A DNA stretch of 64,000 nucleotides from Melitaea cinxia (lineage: Eukaryota > Arthropoda > Insecta > Lepidoptera > Nymphalidae), in NCBI RefSeq assembly GCF_905220565.1, contig NC_059414.1, forward strand, positions 14,010,001 through 14,074,000. The letters run 5' to 3'. Of this stretch, positions 1 to 34,896 are shown piece by piece. The position numbers were made by a program, and so were the translations under genes. Within the stretch, counting starts at the first letter, position 1. Each line of letters starts with the position of its first letter. The notes under the pieces are model-generated. The model saw only the letters and a program-made list of their open reading frames with translations, ran no database searches and was not told the DNA's origin.

Positions 1-215
1 ATCGGATTCGATAAAAAAAATTTAATCGAAAGGTGGTGCGTGTCATGTGATCTTAAGATCTAACAAGTACCTTTCGAGATAAATCTAATAATGCGTATTT
101 ACTATACTTTTTTTCGTGAACCTGCTCTTTATTACTTGTCGATGTATATTGAATTTGGTTTTTTTTTCATTTGTGAGCAAATACAAATCATGATTACAAA
201 TGAATAATAGAACAG
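1..215 (+). mobile_element. Partial copy of the AACCGACTTC inverted-terminus element (family E)
   Basis: Shares aatcgaaaggtggtg.gtgt, gatctaacaa.tac and acttgtcgatgta with the full copy at 44800-45392. The left part lies outside the window. Confidence 0.7.
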
Positions 216-510
216 TATCGAAATTGTCATGTTTTTTGTCAATAAAATCATGTTTTTTTTTTGTAATATAAATGTTATATTTGAATAAAAAAGATAGTTG
301 AAAAGGGATCAAATCTTATCTGAACCATTTTAGTTACTCTTACAATATTGTATGTATTCTATCAATACGAGAATCTAGTTATGTAAAACTTGGTCAATAA
401 AAGCATAAAAGAATGGTAAGTTACACACTTGAATACTTGTGTATGTTTACTGACTTAACGTATATTTTGTAGCAATACCGTTTTTATATAAAAAACTTTT
501 TATTTTTTTA

Positions 511-805
511 ACTGAGGTAGGGCACAGCAGGAATTTCCTGCTCAAAATATGGAGCAGCCCGACGGGGGTAGTACCTCGACCTTACAGAAGATCACAGCAA
601 AATAATACTGGTTTCAAGCAGTATTGTGTCTCTGTTGGTGAGTAAGGTGACCAGAGCTCCTGGGGGGATTGGGGATTGGGTCGGCAACGCGCTTGCGATG
701 CTTCTGGTGTTGCAGGCGTCTATCAGCTACGGTAATCGCTTACCATCAGGTGAGCCGTACGCTTGTTTGCCGACCTAGTGACATTAAAAAAAAAAAAAAA
801 AAAAA
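511..805 (+). mobile_element. Family A SINE-like element with A tail
   Basis: From actgaggtagggcacagcag to gcttgtttgccgacctagtg and a ~20-nt A run. Other copies occur at 2991-3261, 3540-4143, 24110-24320, 33530-33785, 58172-58462 and 61715-61850, with fragments near 39140-39232 and 58818-58910. The A tail indicates retroposition in this orientation. Lies in the Tkt intron left of exon 1901-2128. Confidence 0.8.
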
Positions 806-1023
806 TAAACTCGAAACTATGAACCAATTTTTATATTGATCTCAATATTTGTTATGGCGAATTAAATGTTTATTATTATACGGCTTTAGTGTGTATTTAT
901 CGGTAAGTTCTATAAAATACTAGTAGATGGCGGTTTGGCATATCTAAATTGCACAGATAACCGGTAGATGGCGCCGTATTTATATTTCTAGATTTTAGAC
1001 AGCCCGTTTAAATATAGAATTTC

Positions 1024-1345
1024 ATCATCATTACAGCCTATACAGTCCACTGCTGGACATAGGCCTCCACAAGTTTACGCCAAAAATAACGTGAACTCAT
1101 GTGTTTTGCCCATAGTCACCACGCTGGGCAGGCGGTTGGTGACCGCAGTACTGGCTTTGTCGCACCGAAGACGCTGCTGCCCGTCTTCGGCCTTTGTATT
1201 TCAAAGCCAGCAGTTGGATGGTTATCCCGCCATCGGTCGGCTTCTTAATTTCCAAGGTGGTTGTGGAACCTTGTTATCCCTTAGTCGCCTCTTACGACAC
1301 CCACGGGAAGATAGGGGGTGGCTAAATTCTTTAGTGCCGTAGCCA
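1024..1345 (-). mobile_element. Family C retroposon (RTE-like 3' tail)
   Basis: On the minus strand it ends ggcctatgtccagcagtgga + ctgtataggctgtaatgatg. The same body (cttagtcgcctcttacgaca; gtcttcggtgcgacaaagcc) is at 38085-38432 on the + strand. The 3' tail matches the LINE end at 48050-48190. Confidence 0.8.
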
Positions 1346-1900
1346 CACAGCACAATAGATTATATATATAGAATTTACATATATTTTAATAAATTATAAT
1401 TATTGAACCACAGTAACGCGTGGCTGGGTTAACTAGTGATATTATAAGCATTGTCACCTATTCAAGAAATATATTCAAGAAATATAGCCACGTGTATTAA
1501 ATTAGAATGAATTAGTAGGTTTATTCCAATTAATATGACGTTAAACAATGATAAGTAAATATTTCTAATTTATTACTCAAAATAATCAGTATGTAGCAGT
1601 AGTAGAGTTTTATATTTGTTTCAAAGTTTGATGTTTATATGTGTTAATAAGAATATAAAAGATCAATCATAGCTGTAAGAAAAATTATTGGTACTAAAAT
1701 TTATTCCCATTGAAATACCTTTTTCAAATGGAATTAAGCACACTATCAGTAGATTTCTTCTAAATTCTTATACTCCTATCTTAATTGTAATAATTATTCT
1801 AAAATTCTAGTTGCTAAATTAGTTATGACTACGAGTATTTAACTTACAAAATTCTAAAATTAATATAATAACTCCAAGATTTAAATTTATTGTTCCTCAG
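1346..1900 (+). other. AT-rich Tkt intron sequence
   Basis: No gene, exon or recognisable repeat seen; the 3' end carries the acceptor of the exon at 1901. Confidence 0.6.
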
Positions 1901-25266
<23,366 letters not shown>

Positions 25267-25279
<13 letters not shown>

Positions 25280-25690
25280 GCCGCGGGCATGCAGCTGGGA
25301 GACACTTGTAAGGCATTTCAATCCAGCTGTAGGCCGCGGGCACAGCTCTACGACCACCTATACCTACCTACGGGACACTTTTAATAAGAATTTTAATCCA
25401 TCGCACAACTCCACGACTATCTATCTATACTTAGGAGACACTTTTAGCGGGCATGCAGCTGTAGGCCGCGCTCTACACCGGGAGACTGCCTACCTGTCTA
25501 CACCTACCCTCGCTCTACACCGAGGAGACACTTTTATAAAGCATTTCAATCCAGCTGTAGGCCGCGGGCACAGCTCTACGACTGTCTATCTATACCTACA
25601 AGACACTTTTAATAAGAATTTTAATCCATCGCACAGCTCCACGACTATCTATCTATACCTACGAGACACTTATAATTTTATCTTACAGCT
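25267..25690 (+). repeat. Stop-codon/3'UTR tandem repeats of Tkt
   Basis: A block holding the last CDS codons and stop (cagctgtaggccgcg) recurs near 25271, 25325, 25457 and 25552, mixed with a second motif (gacacttttaataagaattt and cacgactatctatctatac). A higher-order period of about 228 bp is visible (gcatttcaatccagctgtag at ~25314 and ~25542). Confidence 0.85.
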
Positions 25691-26439
25691 CAAACTTGCT
25701 AATTGAAATTTATTATTAATTTTACTGAATCGAATGTCGTATATAAAACGTGTAAAACTCTGACAGCTTAATATGTGGGTGGTGTATAAAGAGGAATTGT
25801 GGTATGACACTTTCTTTATAAATGTGTTGAAAATTACAAATCTGACGAAACATAATTAGGGTATCGTATAACATATGTACCCACATTTAAAAATTTATTT
25901 TTTGTGACATTTCAAAATTCATCCCATCCTCTTTATAACCATACAAAATATCGTTTATATACTTAAAACTATTATGTTTAAATTTATATTGCCTCAGTAT
26001 GACCGAGACGCACATATAATTGAGACAACATAATGCACACGATGACGGCATCAAATACCAAGTTTCCGTGGTTTTGTTACTGTTCTGTATGATTTTCGTG
26101 TCCTATATCAATCGTTTACAATCTACTATCACATTCAACTATTAAAGTAGTAATAAATTTATTTATTTTTTAAACCATTAATCAATAGAAAATCTATAGT
26201 CTACGGAGTCTCTAGATTTGATCGTCCTAAACAATATAAGGCTGATTATATGTGATACTGTAAAATTATCTTGTGATAACAATGATCCGATGAACCAACG
26301 TTTAGTGTCTAATATAATACAAGAACTGTAACATCACCACTGACGCCATGGAGGAGATTGGATTGTAACATTCCTGAGAAATCATTCCTAAACATCCATG
26401 AACACTTGATTCTACGGGACTTGGAGTTTTCTATTATCT

Positions 26440-27303
26440 ATAATCTATAATATATATAAAAGCGAAAGGTCACTCACTCATCACGAAATATCCGAAACTA
26501 TAACACCTACAAACTTGAAATTTGGCAGGTAGGCTCCGTAGGCATCCGCTAAGAACTGATTTTACGAAACTCGACCCCTAAGGGGATAAAATGGGGGTTG
26601 GAAGTTTGTATGAAAGTACTATGTTTTTGAAGAGACTTAAAATTTAAAATGTATGCTCTATAGATGGTGAGGAGGTGTCCAAATAATGCATCGTAATCTA
26701 TATATATATAAGAAAAAAATCACTGACTCACTCATCACGAGAACTCAAAAACCACTGAATGTTCTATCCATCCAGGTTGGACAAAGATAAAATTTGGCAG
26801 GGAGGTAGATTATAGTTAGCAGACGTCCGCTAAGAACGGATTTTACGATATTCCACCGCTAACGGGATTTAATTAGGGGTGGATAGTTTGTATGAAACAT
26901 ATACAGCCTGAAAATAAAACTAAAAATGTGGTGTATAAAAATAACTATTAAATTATACGTGTGCCTTTCAAAAATTTACTCAGTTTGATAAGCATTTCAA
27001 CTGATTGATTTCAACTTGAACGATTGACTGAAATAAAAAAAAAATTGCGTTAAACATCTTAATAGTAAAGCATATCTTTTCATTATAAATCCAAGTTCCC
27101 AAAAGTGTATGTGATCGATTCGCCCAAAATCTACTGAACGGATTTTCATGCGGTTTCACCATTGGAGAGAGGGCTCCACCATTGACAAGAGGAAGGTTCA
27201 CGGAACGGCTAAGCCGATTTTGATGAGAGTTTCACTGGAAGTTTGCCGGGAAAACTTTGTGACATACTAATTTCAACGCGGGCGAAGCCACGGGCACAGC
27301 TAG
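26440..27303. mobile_element. Degraded transposon remnants of the '...cacagctagt' type
   Basis: Contains twice ctcactcatcacga, gaaatttggcagg/aaatttggcagg and ccgctaagaac.gattttacga, and ends cgaagccacgggcacagcta. Probably two related copies side by side. No ORF. The stretch 25690-26440 beside it holds no gene. Confidence 0.55.
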
Positions 27304-27559
27304 TTCAAGCATATTTTTAACAACTGTTTTAACCCCCTCCTAACCCCCCCTAGTGAAATTTGGTGATCTTTTAGACTACTAAACATTCCCCTAATACAAT
27401 TTTGTGCAAAGTTAAAATTTAAATACAGATATATTACATCAATTTTTCAAAATATAATGTTATTAAATTTTGAAAAATTGAGTATCGTGATATAACCGTG
27501 TTATATATATGTAGGAATAATAGCCATTTATGTTTTAGTCGTAGTGATCACAAGCCTCA

Positions 27560-28140
27560 AATATAGCACTCAGGAACAGCCACAAATTAATATTTCCTAA
27601 ATGCCGGCTCAAGAACAAAAGTAATTCCTTTATAGGAATGTCTATCTTAATATATAACAAGATTCTGGCTGCGGTTCAGTCTCTGCCTTTACTGAAGTTT
27701 AAAAAAATTATCAAGCGAGCTTTATGTAGTAAAGCCTATTATAATATCAATGAATACCTTAATGATGAAAAGGCTTTTTCATTTTTAATAGAGTACCGAA
27801 ATTTTTTTCCCTCCGGCCTTTCTTCTCTCGGTCGACACTAGGGACATTATTTTATTTATTGTAATATTTAATAAAGCCGAGGACATATAGGAAGGTAATG
27901 TCTACCGAGACATTAGAAATTTTTGAGTAATATTGTGACTAAGTTAAGGTTGCCTATAACACTGGGTACGCTACCTACGTTTGTAATGTTCCTAATGTTA
28001 AGATGTCAATTTTTATTTTATTGCTTGATATTTTGCTACTTTAACTTTCTTTTATTATTGTTGTATTTGTTTTGTAAATTATATTATTTTTGACTTTCGC
28101 TGTTTGTATCACCTTATAGCGATATAAATGTTTTCATTTA
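27560..28140 (+). mobile_element. LINE 3' end with reverse-transcriptase ORF C terminus
   Basis: In one frame the + strand reads LRNSHKLIFPKCRLKNKSNS then FIGMSILIYNKI, LLKFKKIIKRAL and SKAYYNINEYLNDEKAF, ending TAG at 27839. This is the usual C-terminal pattern of Jockey/CR1-like LINE ORF2 in insects. The 3'UTR follows. Confidence 0.7.
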
Positions 28141-29746
28141 AATTTCAGATATCATTTTTGAAAATCCTAATTATATCGATAAATCCCGTAGGATAAAGTG
28201 TTCATATTAACTGTGAACGTTTTAAAATAAAGTTTTAAATTGGTTACAATGTTCCTCTTGTATGGTTCGTTTTATAAAAAGTTTTATATTATTGTATGAT
28301 ACTAACAGAGAAACGTGAATTTTGTATAAATATTACATTTGTAAGACAAATGTTTATGAATCATGTTACATCGCTAACTATATTGTTATATTTTATGTTC
28401 CTTATAAATCAATCATATCACTAAAATCGGTTTGTTTTTACTATTAAATGTATGTACCGTTGTTATATATAATATATTTTATGTACCCTGGTGGAAGGTG
28501 ATGTTTTGTATAATTTTATAAAGTGCCTTCGTACAGTTCCCAGCGGAATATTCTTAAGGGTTAGTTTAAGGATAATTTTATATACTTTTATAATCACAAC
28601 GTCGGTGTTGTGATGGCGTTTTATAATAGGGACCAAAGTGAAAATGAAATAAACCACGAAATGTAAATCAGGTTAATTTATTGGTTCTCTTACATTCCTG
28701 TTGCATTTCTCGTAATCACAGAACTGTTTGAGTTTTCTTTTTTTTTTCTTAATAAAGTTTATCGAGTACAAAATTGTGTCTTATTTTATATTTAACAAAT
28801 TACATATGTACATTATTAATAACTAACAACAGTGACTAGAATAACTCGATTTTATGTACATTTGACGATGTCTTGGAACTTTGTCCAAAAGTAGCGTTCG
28901 ATCCACGAATTCGGGGACTTCTAATACAGCTTTTTCAACTTTTTAATTTAAATGTATTTATTAACTATTCGATTATAAAATCACTCTTCAAACTGTGTTG
29001 CAATTAAAAGATTACATATTATGCCATTCCATATTGATTCACTGATAATGCGCTGTATTTAAAGGAACTTCTTGCACAAGTCTTTAGTTCGCTACTTTTG
29101 GACAAATTCCCAATGAGTCGAACAGTAATGTCCAAAGAACAGTGTGAGTAAACATTTCAAACAAAACTAAAACAAGTTATTCTTAACCGAATCACACTAC
29201 ACATTAAATGTAATCTTGGAGTTAATGTTACTATAATATCGAAACATTCCTTCGATTTTGGCGAAACATTTAATGTAACTATTCAGCCTTAAATATATGT
29301 ATAAAAACTTCTTTGTACAAATCTGAACTCTACATAACGTTAGAGGTGTCATTTGACTAGTTAGTAATATAGTAGATAGGCACAATAAGTTTGATAAAAT
29401 TGTGTTACTCAACAACCTGGCAACACTACCTGCACAGCAGTTAATATTAATAATAAATATCACCCATTCAACAAAACAATCACAACAATATATTAACTAT
29501 TACATACAAGAATAGACGCCGAAAGAATTTTATGTTAAAATCTGGACGGATGCGAACGAAAACTCCGAACTAATTAATCTATACCGATTATTAAATGCAA
29601 GTCAGCTCGCAAAGCTTTATAGTCTTTGGCGATAATATTATATATTTTTGTAACAAGGAGCAAACTACCGTCGCCCGGGCATAGCAACTTCTGAGTTGCG
29701 ATTGTGTTGCTGGCCTTTATACAATATTTATTCAAAGTAAGATGTT
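28141..29746. other. Intergenic DNA and 3'UTR of the minus-strand gene
   Basis: AT-rich with no coding signal. The part next to 29747 must include the minus-strand gene's 3'UTR. Two AATAAA-type sites on the minus strand (near 28957 and 28678) are candidates for its 3' end. Confidence 0.5.
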
Positions 29747-31706
29747 TCACGTCCACTCCCCAGCTGTGGGCTCGCCTGAGGGCGTCGTCTGAAGGTCAGT
29801 GGTAGGGTCACTGTCTCGAGGGTCCGTGTCCAGCTCGCCTGGTAGATAGTCTTTCCAGCTTCGGAAAAGGTAGCGCGTGAACTTGCGCAGTTGCCGGAAC
29901 TTGCAATACGTGGCGCCCTCCGCAGACTGTAACTGCTGCGTTTGTATCAAAAAGCCCTTTTCCTTAAACGTCTGTTCTAACTTCTCCCTCTGCAGAGTCT
30001 TTCTGGATTTTCTTTTCTTTTTACTCATATCCTCTTTGAGCGTTACGTTTTGAGCGTCAGCTTTAGGTGTCGACATCGAAGCTACGGTTTCCGCGCCTCT
30101 CTCTAAGTTGGGATCTTTCTGTAAGTACTCGTAGCCCTTGTTCCCCCTGCCGCCCGTTCCGCTGTAGTACCTGAAGTTTCCTCCCGAGTCCACCGATAAC
30201 ATTTTCTTTTCTTGCAGAGAAGGTTTCGAACCGCCGGTGAACTTGAATTTGCAGATACTGACTTCCGTGGTCGGCGTCGTGGAACTGTTTTTAGTCGGCA
30301 TCGGTGGTATGAAAATAGCCGATCGCTTTCTTTTAACGGGTCCCTGGGCGGGGTTGGGTGACGCTCTCTTTTTCATCAGTTCTGGACTCTTTCCTTCCTC
30401 GACTTGTTTTATCACTTTTGGGTCTAGAAGCTCTGTAATTTGTTTCAACACCAGCTTATTCTTGCCTTCGTCTGGAGATGCATCGGCCGCGCTCTCACTT
30501 CCCGGTGTCGATAGTTTGTCGCGATCTTCAGGTAGCTGTCCCGACGCTGCTAGCCTTTGATAGTACAACAATTGTGTTTGTAAAGCTAGAGGGTGCATAT
30601 ATACGCCCGCGTTTGGCCAATATATGTAGCCAGGAAATTTCTCATCATCTGGACTGACAGTAGACAGCACGGGTTCCGATAGAGCAGGCGATATATTTTT
30701 CGATTTTCGCGAGAGGTCTGGTGAGCTACTGGCCGTCGGAGGCACGTTCGTGTTCCTCTGTATGACAGAGATGGCGTTAGGTTGCTCGCTCTTTACGTTT
30801 TCCTGCTCTGAATTGTCGTCAATTTCAACTTTAACTTCGGGCGTCGATGTGTAAATATTGCCGAACTTCTTTTGAATCTGTAGTTTCAAATCGTGCAGAT
30901 CTCTAATGCAGAGGTTAAGCGGCTCATCATCACTGTGCAAGGGCCCGGCGGTCGTCATCGGCGCTTCCGGCATCGGTTCGTCGGGACTACAGAATCTCGG
31001 TGGAGAGGGATTCTCTAATCGCTTCTTCTGTTCCTGTGATAATTTTCTTTCGAGAAGACTGGATATTATTTTATTCTGCAAATCTGTTTTGGGAGTAATG
31101 AGAGGCGGGTCGGTGTTCCTGAACACCGGACACACGTTGGTTTGGTTGAGCCGCTCCTGAGGGGGCGGTTGCCCCGGCACAACGGTGCCGTAGTTCTCGT
31201 AGATGAGGTGACATATGTCGGCCTTCTTTGGTTTGCGGCCTCGTCGGGGTTTCGAGTTGTTCAGCGTCATCTCACCCATATACGGCAGGTCATCGTATGT
31301 CATAATCTTGCTCGGCGTGATAGCCGGAGCCCTTTTCTTTTTTTCTTCTTTGTTTCTGGTCGCCATGCTTAAAACCGACGCCTGAGGGACGGTGAGCGGA
31401 CCGATCTCTTTCTGCACTCCCGCTAGTCTCTGCGCCCAAATCTTGAAAGTTTCATTGGCGACATTGGTGTCAACGTTCTGATCTTTTGGTTTTTCTGGAA
31501 TCTTCTTCTTGTTAGCCTTCTGCAGGCTCTGCTCGTAGTGGTCAAGGTACTCTTGCGGCAACGCTTGGTGGTGGAATTTTAACTTCCATCGATTTTTTTG
31601 TCTGCTTCGGGTGTGCTTCACTTTTGAGGATTCGGACTTTTCAACGTTTCGTTCCTTGGTCGCCGAAAGCAGCTGTTGACGCAGCAGTTCCTTATTTTCA
31701 GATGAT
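29747..31706 (-). CDS. Large terminal exon of an unrecognised basic nuclear-type protein
   Basis: I do not recognise the family. On the minus strand, acceptor ttattccag lies just above 31706, followed by 652 codons and a TGA at 29747. The protein is Lys/Arg- and Pro-rich. Visible pieces in order are a basic stretch (KHTRSRQKNRWKLKF), an AT-hook-like RRGRKPKK, an IISSLL motif of nuclear-receptor-box type, a PLNLC motif resembling the PxDLS CtBP-binding motif, a tract IYWPNAGVYMHPLALQTQ, NLS-like KRKR and KKKRKSRK clusters, and a C-terminal segment FTRYLFRSWKDYLPGELD. This suggests a transcriptional co-regulator, which is inference. It converges with Tkt, with about 4.5 kb between the stops. 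The reading frame joins exactly to the 70-nt exon at 32710-32779. The 3'UTR is on the minus strand below 29747; AATAAA-type signals exist near 28957-28962 and 28678-28683. Confidence 0.88.
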
Positions 31707-32004
31707 CTGGAATAAGTGAAAATAAAAATCATGTTAATTTAAACGAATCTTATTAACCAGCCGAAATCAACTAACATAATCGACCGGAAAGTAACGATTT
31801 AAATAATTCTCTAATATTATCCTGTTATTTTGGAATGTCCGATATTGACGACGCAACGGACAATCCCTTGTAACAATCTACATCGACAACAAACATACAT
31901 TAACATTAAATACATATCTCCTCTATACAGTGAAATCGGCAAGATATTTTTATCAAGCTATTCACTTCCTAGTCTACGAAATCCTTGGGCGATGTGGCGA
32001 TCAC

Positions 32005-32170
32005 GATTGACTACGATTCAGCCTGTAATATACCACTGTTGATTGGAGCTTAATCCGAAACGCTGCTTCAATGAGGGTTGGCGGATATATTCCCTACTAT
32101 GAGTAATAATTAGTGGGTCTGATAACAACCCGGACCGACAGCTTAACGTGCTCTCAGAGGCACGGTGGGG
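32005..32170 (-). mobile_element. Family B SINE, partial
   Basis: attcagcctgtaatatacca at the left, then aatgagggttggcggatata and gaccgacagcttaacgtgct, inverted; lies 60 bp from the next family B copy. Confidence 0.75.
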
Positions 32171-32230
32171 TGACCCATAAGGACTGACCGGAAAGAAATA
32201 TTTGTGTAAACACAAATATCAACTCTATCT

Positions 32231-32573
32231 GACGCCGCGTTGGCGCAGCGGTTACAGCCATGGATTGTACCTGTTGCGCTGGCGGTTGCGGGTTCGATCC
32301 CCGCACATGACAAACATTTGTATTGGCCATACAGGTGTTTGCCGTGGTCTGGGTGTTTGTGCAGTCCTTGTGGGTCTCCCCGCCGTGCCTCGGAGAGCAC
32401 GTTAAGCCGTCGGTCCCGGTTGTTATCATGTACACCTGATAGCGATCGTTACTCATAGTAGGCAATATATCCGCCAAGCCGCATTAGAGCAGCGTGGTGG
32501 ATTAAGCTCTGATCCTTCTACACGGGGAAAGAGGCCTATGCCCAGTAATAGGATATTACAGGCTGAAGCGAGA
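32231..32573 (+). mobile_element. Family B tRNA-derived SINE, full length
   Basis: tRNA-like head (cgttggcgcagcggttacag; box B gcgggttcgatccccgc), body with cctcggagagcacgttaagc and a tail gcccagtaataggatattac + aggctga. Lies in the short intron of the minus-strand gene. Confidence 0.85.
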
Positions 32574-32709
32574 AATATCAACTCCAAGTTTCGACACCTA
32601 ATGGTCACAGGCACCATTAGATACACCGTCAATATGCACCGCAGTGTATCAGTGGGTACATGTATAGCGAGTGGTCCGTACTGTGTACTAGACTACCAGC
32701 GGTACTCAC

Positions 32710-32779
32710 GCGGAGGGTCGCTGCGGGCGCGGGGCGGGCGCGGCACACACGTCCCCACACGCCGCGCGCCGCATCACTT
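32710..32779 (-). CDS. 70-nt internal exon of the same minus-strand gene
   Basis: On the minus strand, tttgtttgttacag precedes the exon and GTGAGT follows it. It is extremely GC-rich within AT-rich introns. In the frame required by the next exon (its final GC plus the A at 31706 makes an Ala codon) it reads VMRRAACGDVCAAPAPRPQ and RPSA without stops. It begins two bases into a codon, so the upstream exon must end one base into a codon. It contains an in-frame ATG that could be the start if upstream exons are non-coding. Confidence 0.75.
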
Positions 32780-33169
32780 CTGTAACAAACAAAGATCTTG
32801 TTTAATTTTATTATAAGCTGTGCCCTGCGGTTTAACCCGCCTTAATATATAATAACTATAGCCTTCTTTGGTAAATAGGCTATCCAATACAAAAATAATT
32901 TTTCTATTCGAGGTAGTAACTCCTGAGATTAGCGCGATCAAAGAGAGCAACTTTTCAGCTTTATTTATATTATATAGATATTGATACACAGTAGAGTACA
33001 GTTGTGAGTGTACTAGAAATATACACAAATTGATAATTAAATTTCAAAGCTATACCTATCCGACAAAAATGTATCCATTTTGTACCAAAATCTGAAAAAA
33101 TAAAAAGTAAGTATTCTACAAAAATATATTTGTTTTCAAGTTAGATCATATAAGCCATGTTAAGTAAAA

Positions 33170-33300
33170 AGTAAAAATAATCTTAACGGGACCACATCAC
33201 AAGCTTTCGAATAAAAAAAAATAATCAAAATCGGTCCACCAAGTAAAATAATATAAGTACTGTCGAATTGAGTACCTTCTCAATTTTTTAAGTCTGTTAA
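33170..33300 (-). mobile_element. Family E fragment
   Basis: Contains caaaatcggtccacc, aattgagtaccttctcaatt, related to 52072-52640. Confidence 0.55.
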
Positions 33301-33529
33301 AAAAACGATTCTCTCCATAAAATATAAATAATTGTTCACTTAAATTACAATCAAACTATATTAAAAATAGGAATGACAGTCAATTACAATGGCACAGTCA
33401 TTTTTTACTGGAAATTCAAACAAGAGGTATTTCAAGTCACTCGTATAACGAGGTAAGCGATACTCTCACATAGTCTGTTACGTTTCAAAGTTGTAATAGA
33501 ACGATGAATCTTATTCATGAAACTAACTG

Positions 33530-33785
33530 AAGTAGCGCACTGTAAGAAATATCCTGCTTCAAATCCGGAGCAGCCTGTGGGGAAGTACTTCGATCTTACA
33601 GAAGATCACAGCTATATAATACTGTTTTTAAGCAGTGTTGTGTTAATGTGGTGAGTAAGCTGAGATCCTTGGGGAACTGGGGCTATACGGTCGGCAACGC
33701 GCTTTACAATGCTTAAGTATTGCAGGTATCTATAGACTATGGAAATGCTTACCATCAGGTGAGCCGTACGCTTGTTTGCCGACCT
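33530..33785 (+). mobile_element. Family A SINE-like element
   Basis: atcttacagaagatcacagc, ggtcggcaacgcgctt and ccgtacgcttgtttgccgac; + orientation. Confidence 0.75.
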
Positions 33786-34739
33786 AATAAATATATATGT
33801 ATATAAAAAATTTGAGTCACGATGTACTCGTACCTATATTAGCGATAAACTCCGAAACTACTGAACAAATTATTATCAAATTTTGTAAGCATCTGTAATT
33901 TGGTCCATTTTGGGAGGTGGGGTATGGGGGGGGGGGAGGTGGTATCGATATGTAATTTGATAATTTGGTATTAGATTGATGATGCTGCTGTTGTCCTACT
34001 CTGTCCGCTAGTTGTATATAAAAAAAAGAAAATCTTATATACTCGTAGATATTATATAATTACAAAAGGTTATAAAATATTTCTGTTATATAAAACTACG
34101 TTTTTCTCTTGTGACAATTCTGTCTTCGTTCATACGAATCTCACTTTATTTCTAAACTCAAATAAAAATAACTCTGACATCCGCATTCATCTTTTCATAC
34201 TATCAAATTGTCATCTTGCTCGATACAAACAGTACCACTGCCTAATCGATTAATTTATGTAAATAGTCATTTCCTAATTGTTATTAAACATTGATCTTCT
34301 TATGTAATTGTTATACGTTACTGTGTGCAATAAAGTTATTTATTATTATTATTATTATTAACTTCTGGAATTTCTGAAAGCAAATTTTTGAGATTACTTG
34401 TTTCATTAACTAATATATTATGTAATTATTAATATAATATAATTGTTTTAAAAATGGAAAAAAATATATCTTATAGCCATCCAATATGACGTAATACTTT
34501 GTAGCAACTATTTTCATTTAAACTATAACTGTATACGTATGTACATTTAAAAGATAAGCAGTTTTCAAAAATAGCGAGATACTGGTAGATTTTGATGACA
34601 TGTATACTTATTATGTACACGTATATTGTACCTCCTTAATGACCAGTCCTTATCCATTCGTTTGTCAACAATAATTAATTTTTCTTGTTTACGTTTTTTT
34701 TCTACTCAAATCTACTCAGTGTTTTTAATAATCTTAAAA

Positions 34740-34896
34740 TTTCTATCATATTCAAGCACGTGTATTTCACTCGTTCGTTACAAACACTGACAAAGGTTCG
34801 CCAAGACGTAACCAATATCAGTCCCTATCCGGAGCGAGTCGGCTAGCGCGTCTTAAATCGGTCCCGTAACCCGAGCGGCTAGTCGTCGCCAGAAAT
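34740..34896 (+). promoter_or_regulatory. Promoter and 5' leader of a small + strand gene
   Basis: A CG-enriched, non-repeat block in an AT-rich intron precedes an ATG at 34897. An initiator-like ATCAGT lies at 34817-34822, giving a leader of about 75 nt (gagcgagtcggctagcgcg and following). No TATA box is evident. Confidence 0.45.

Noticed and set aside
32143..32477. Several overlapping frames of 65-107 codons, and similar ones at 36.1, 44.2 and 50.0 kb
   Set aside because: All are readings of the family B SINE, which recurs with the same sequence at each place.
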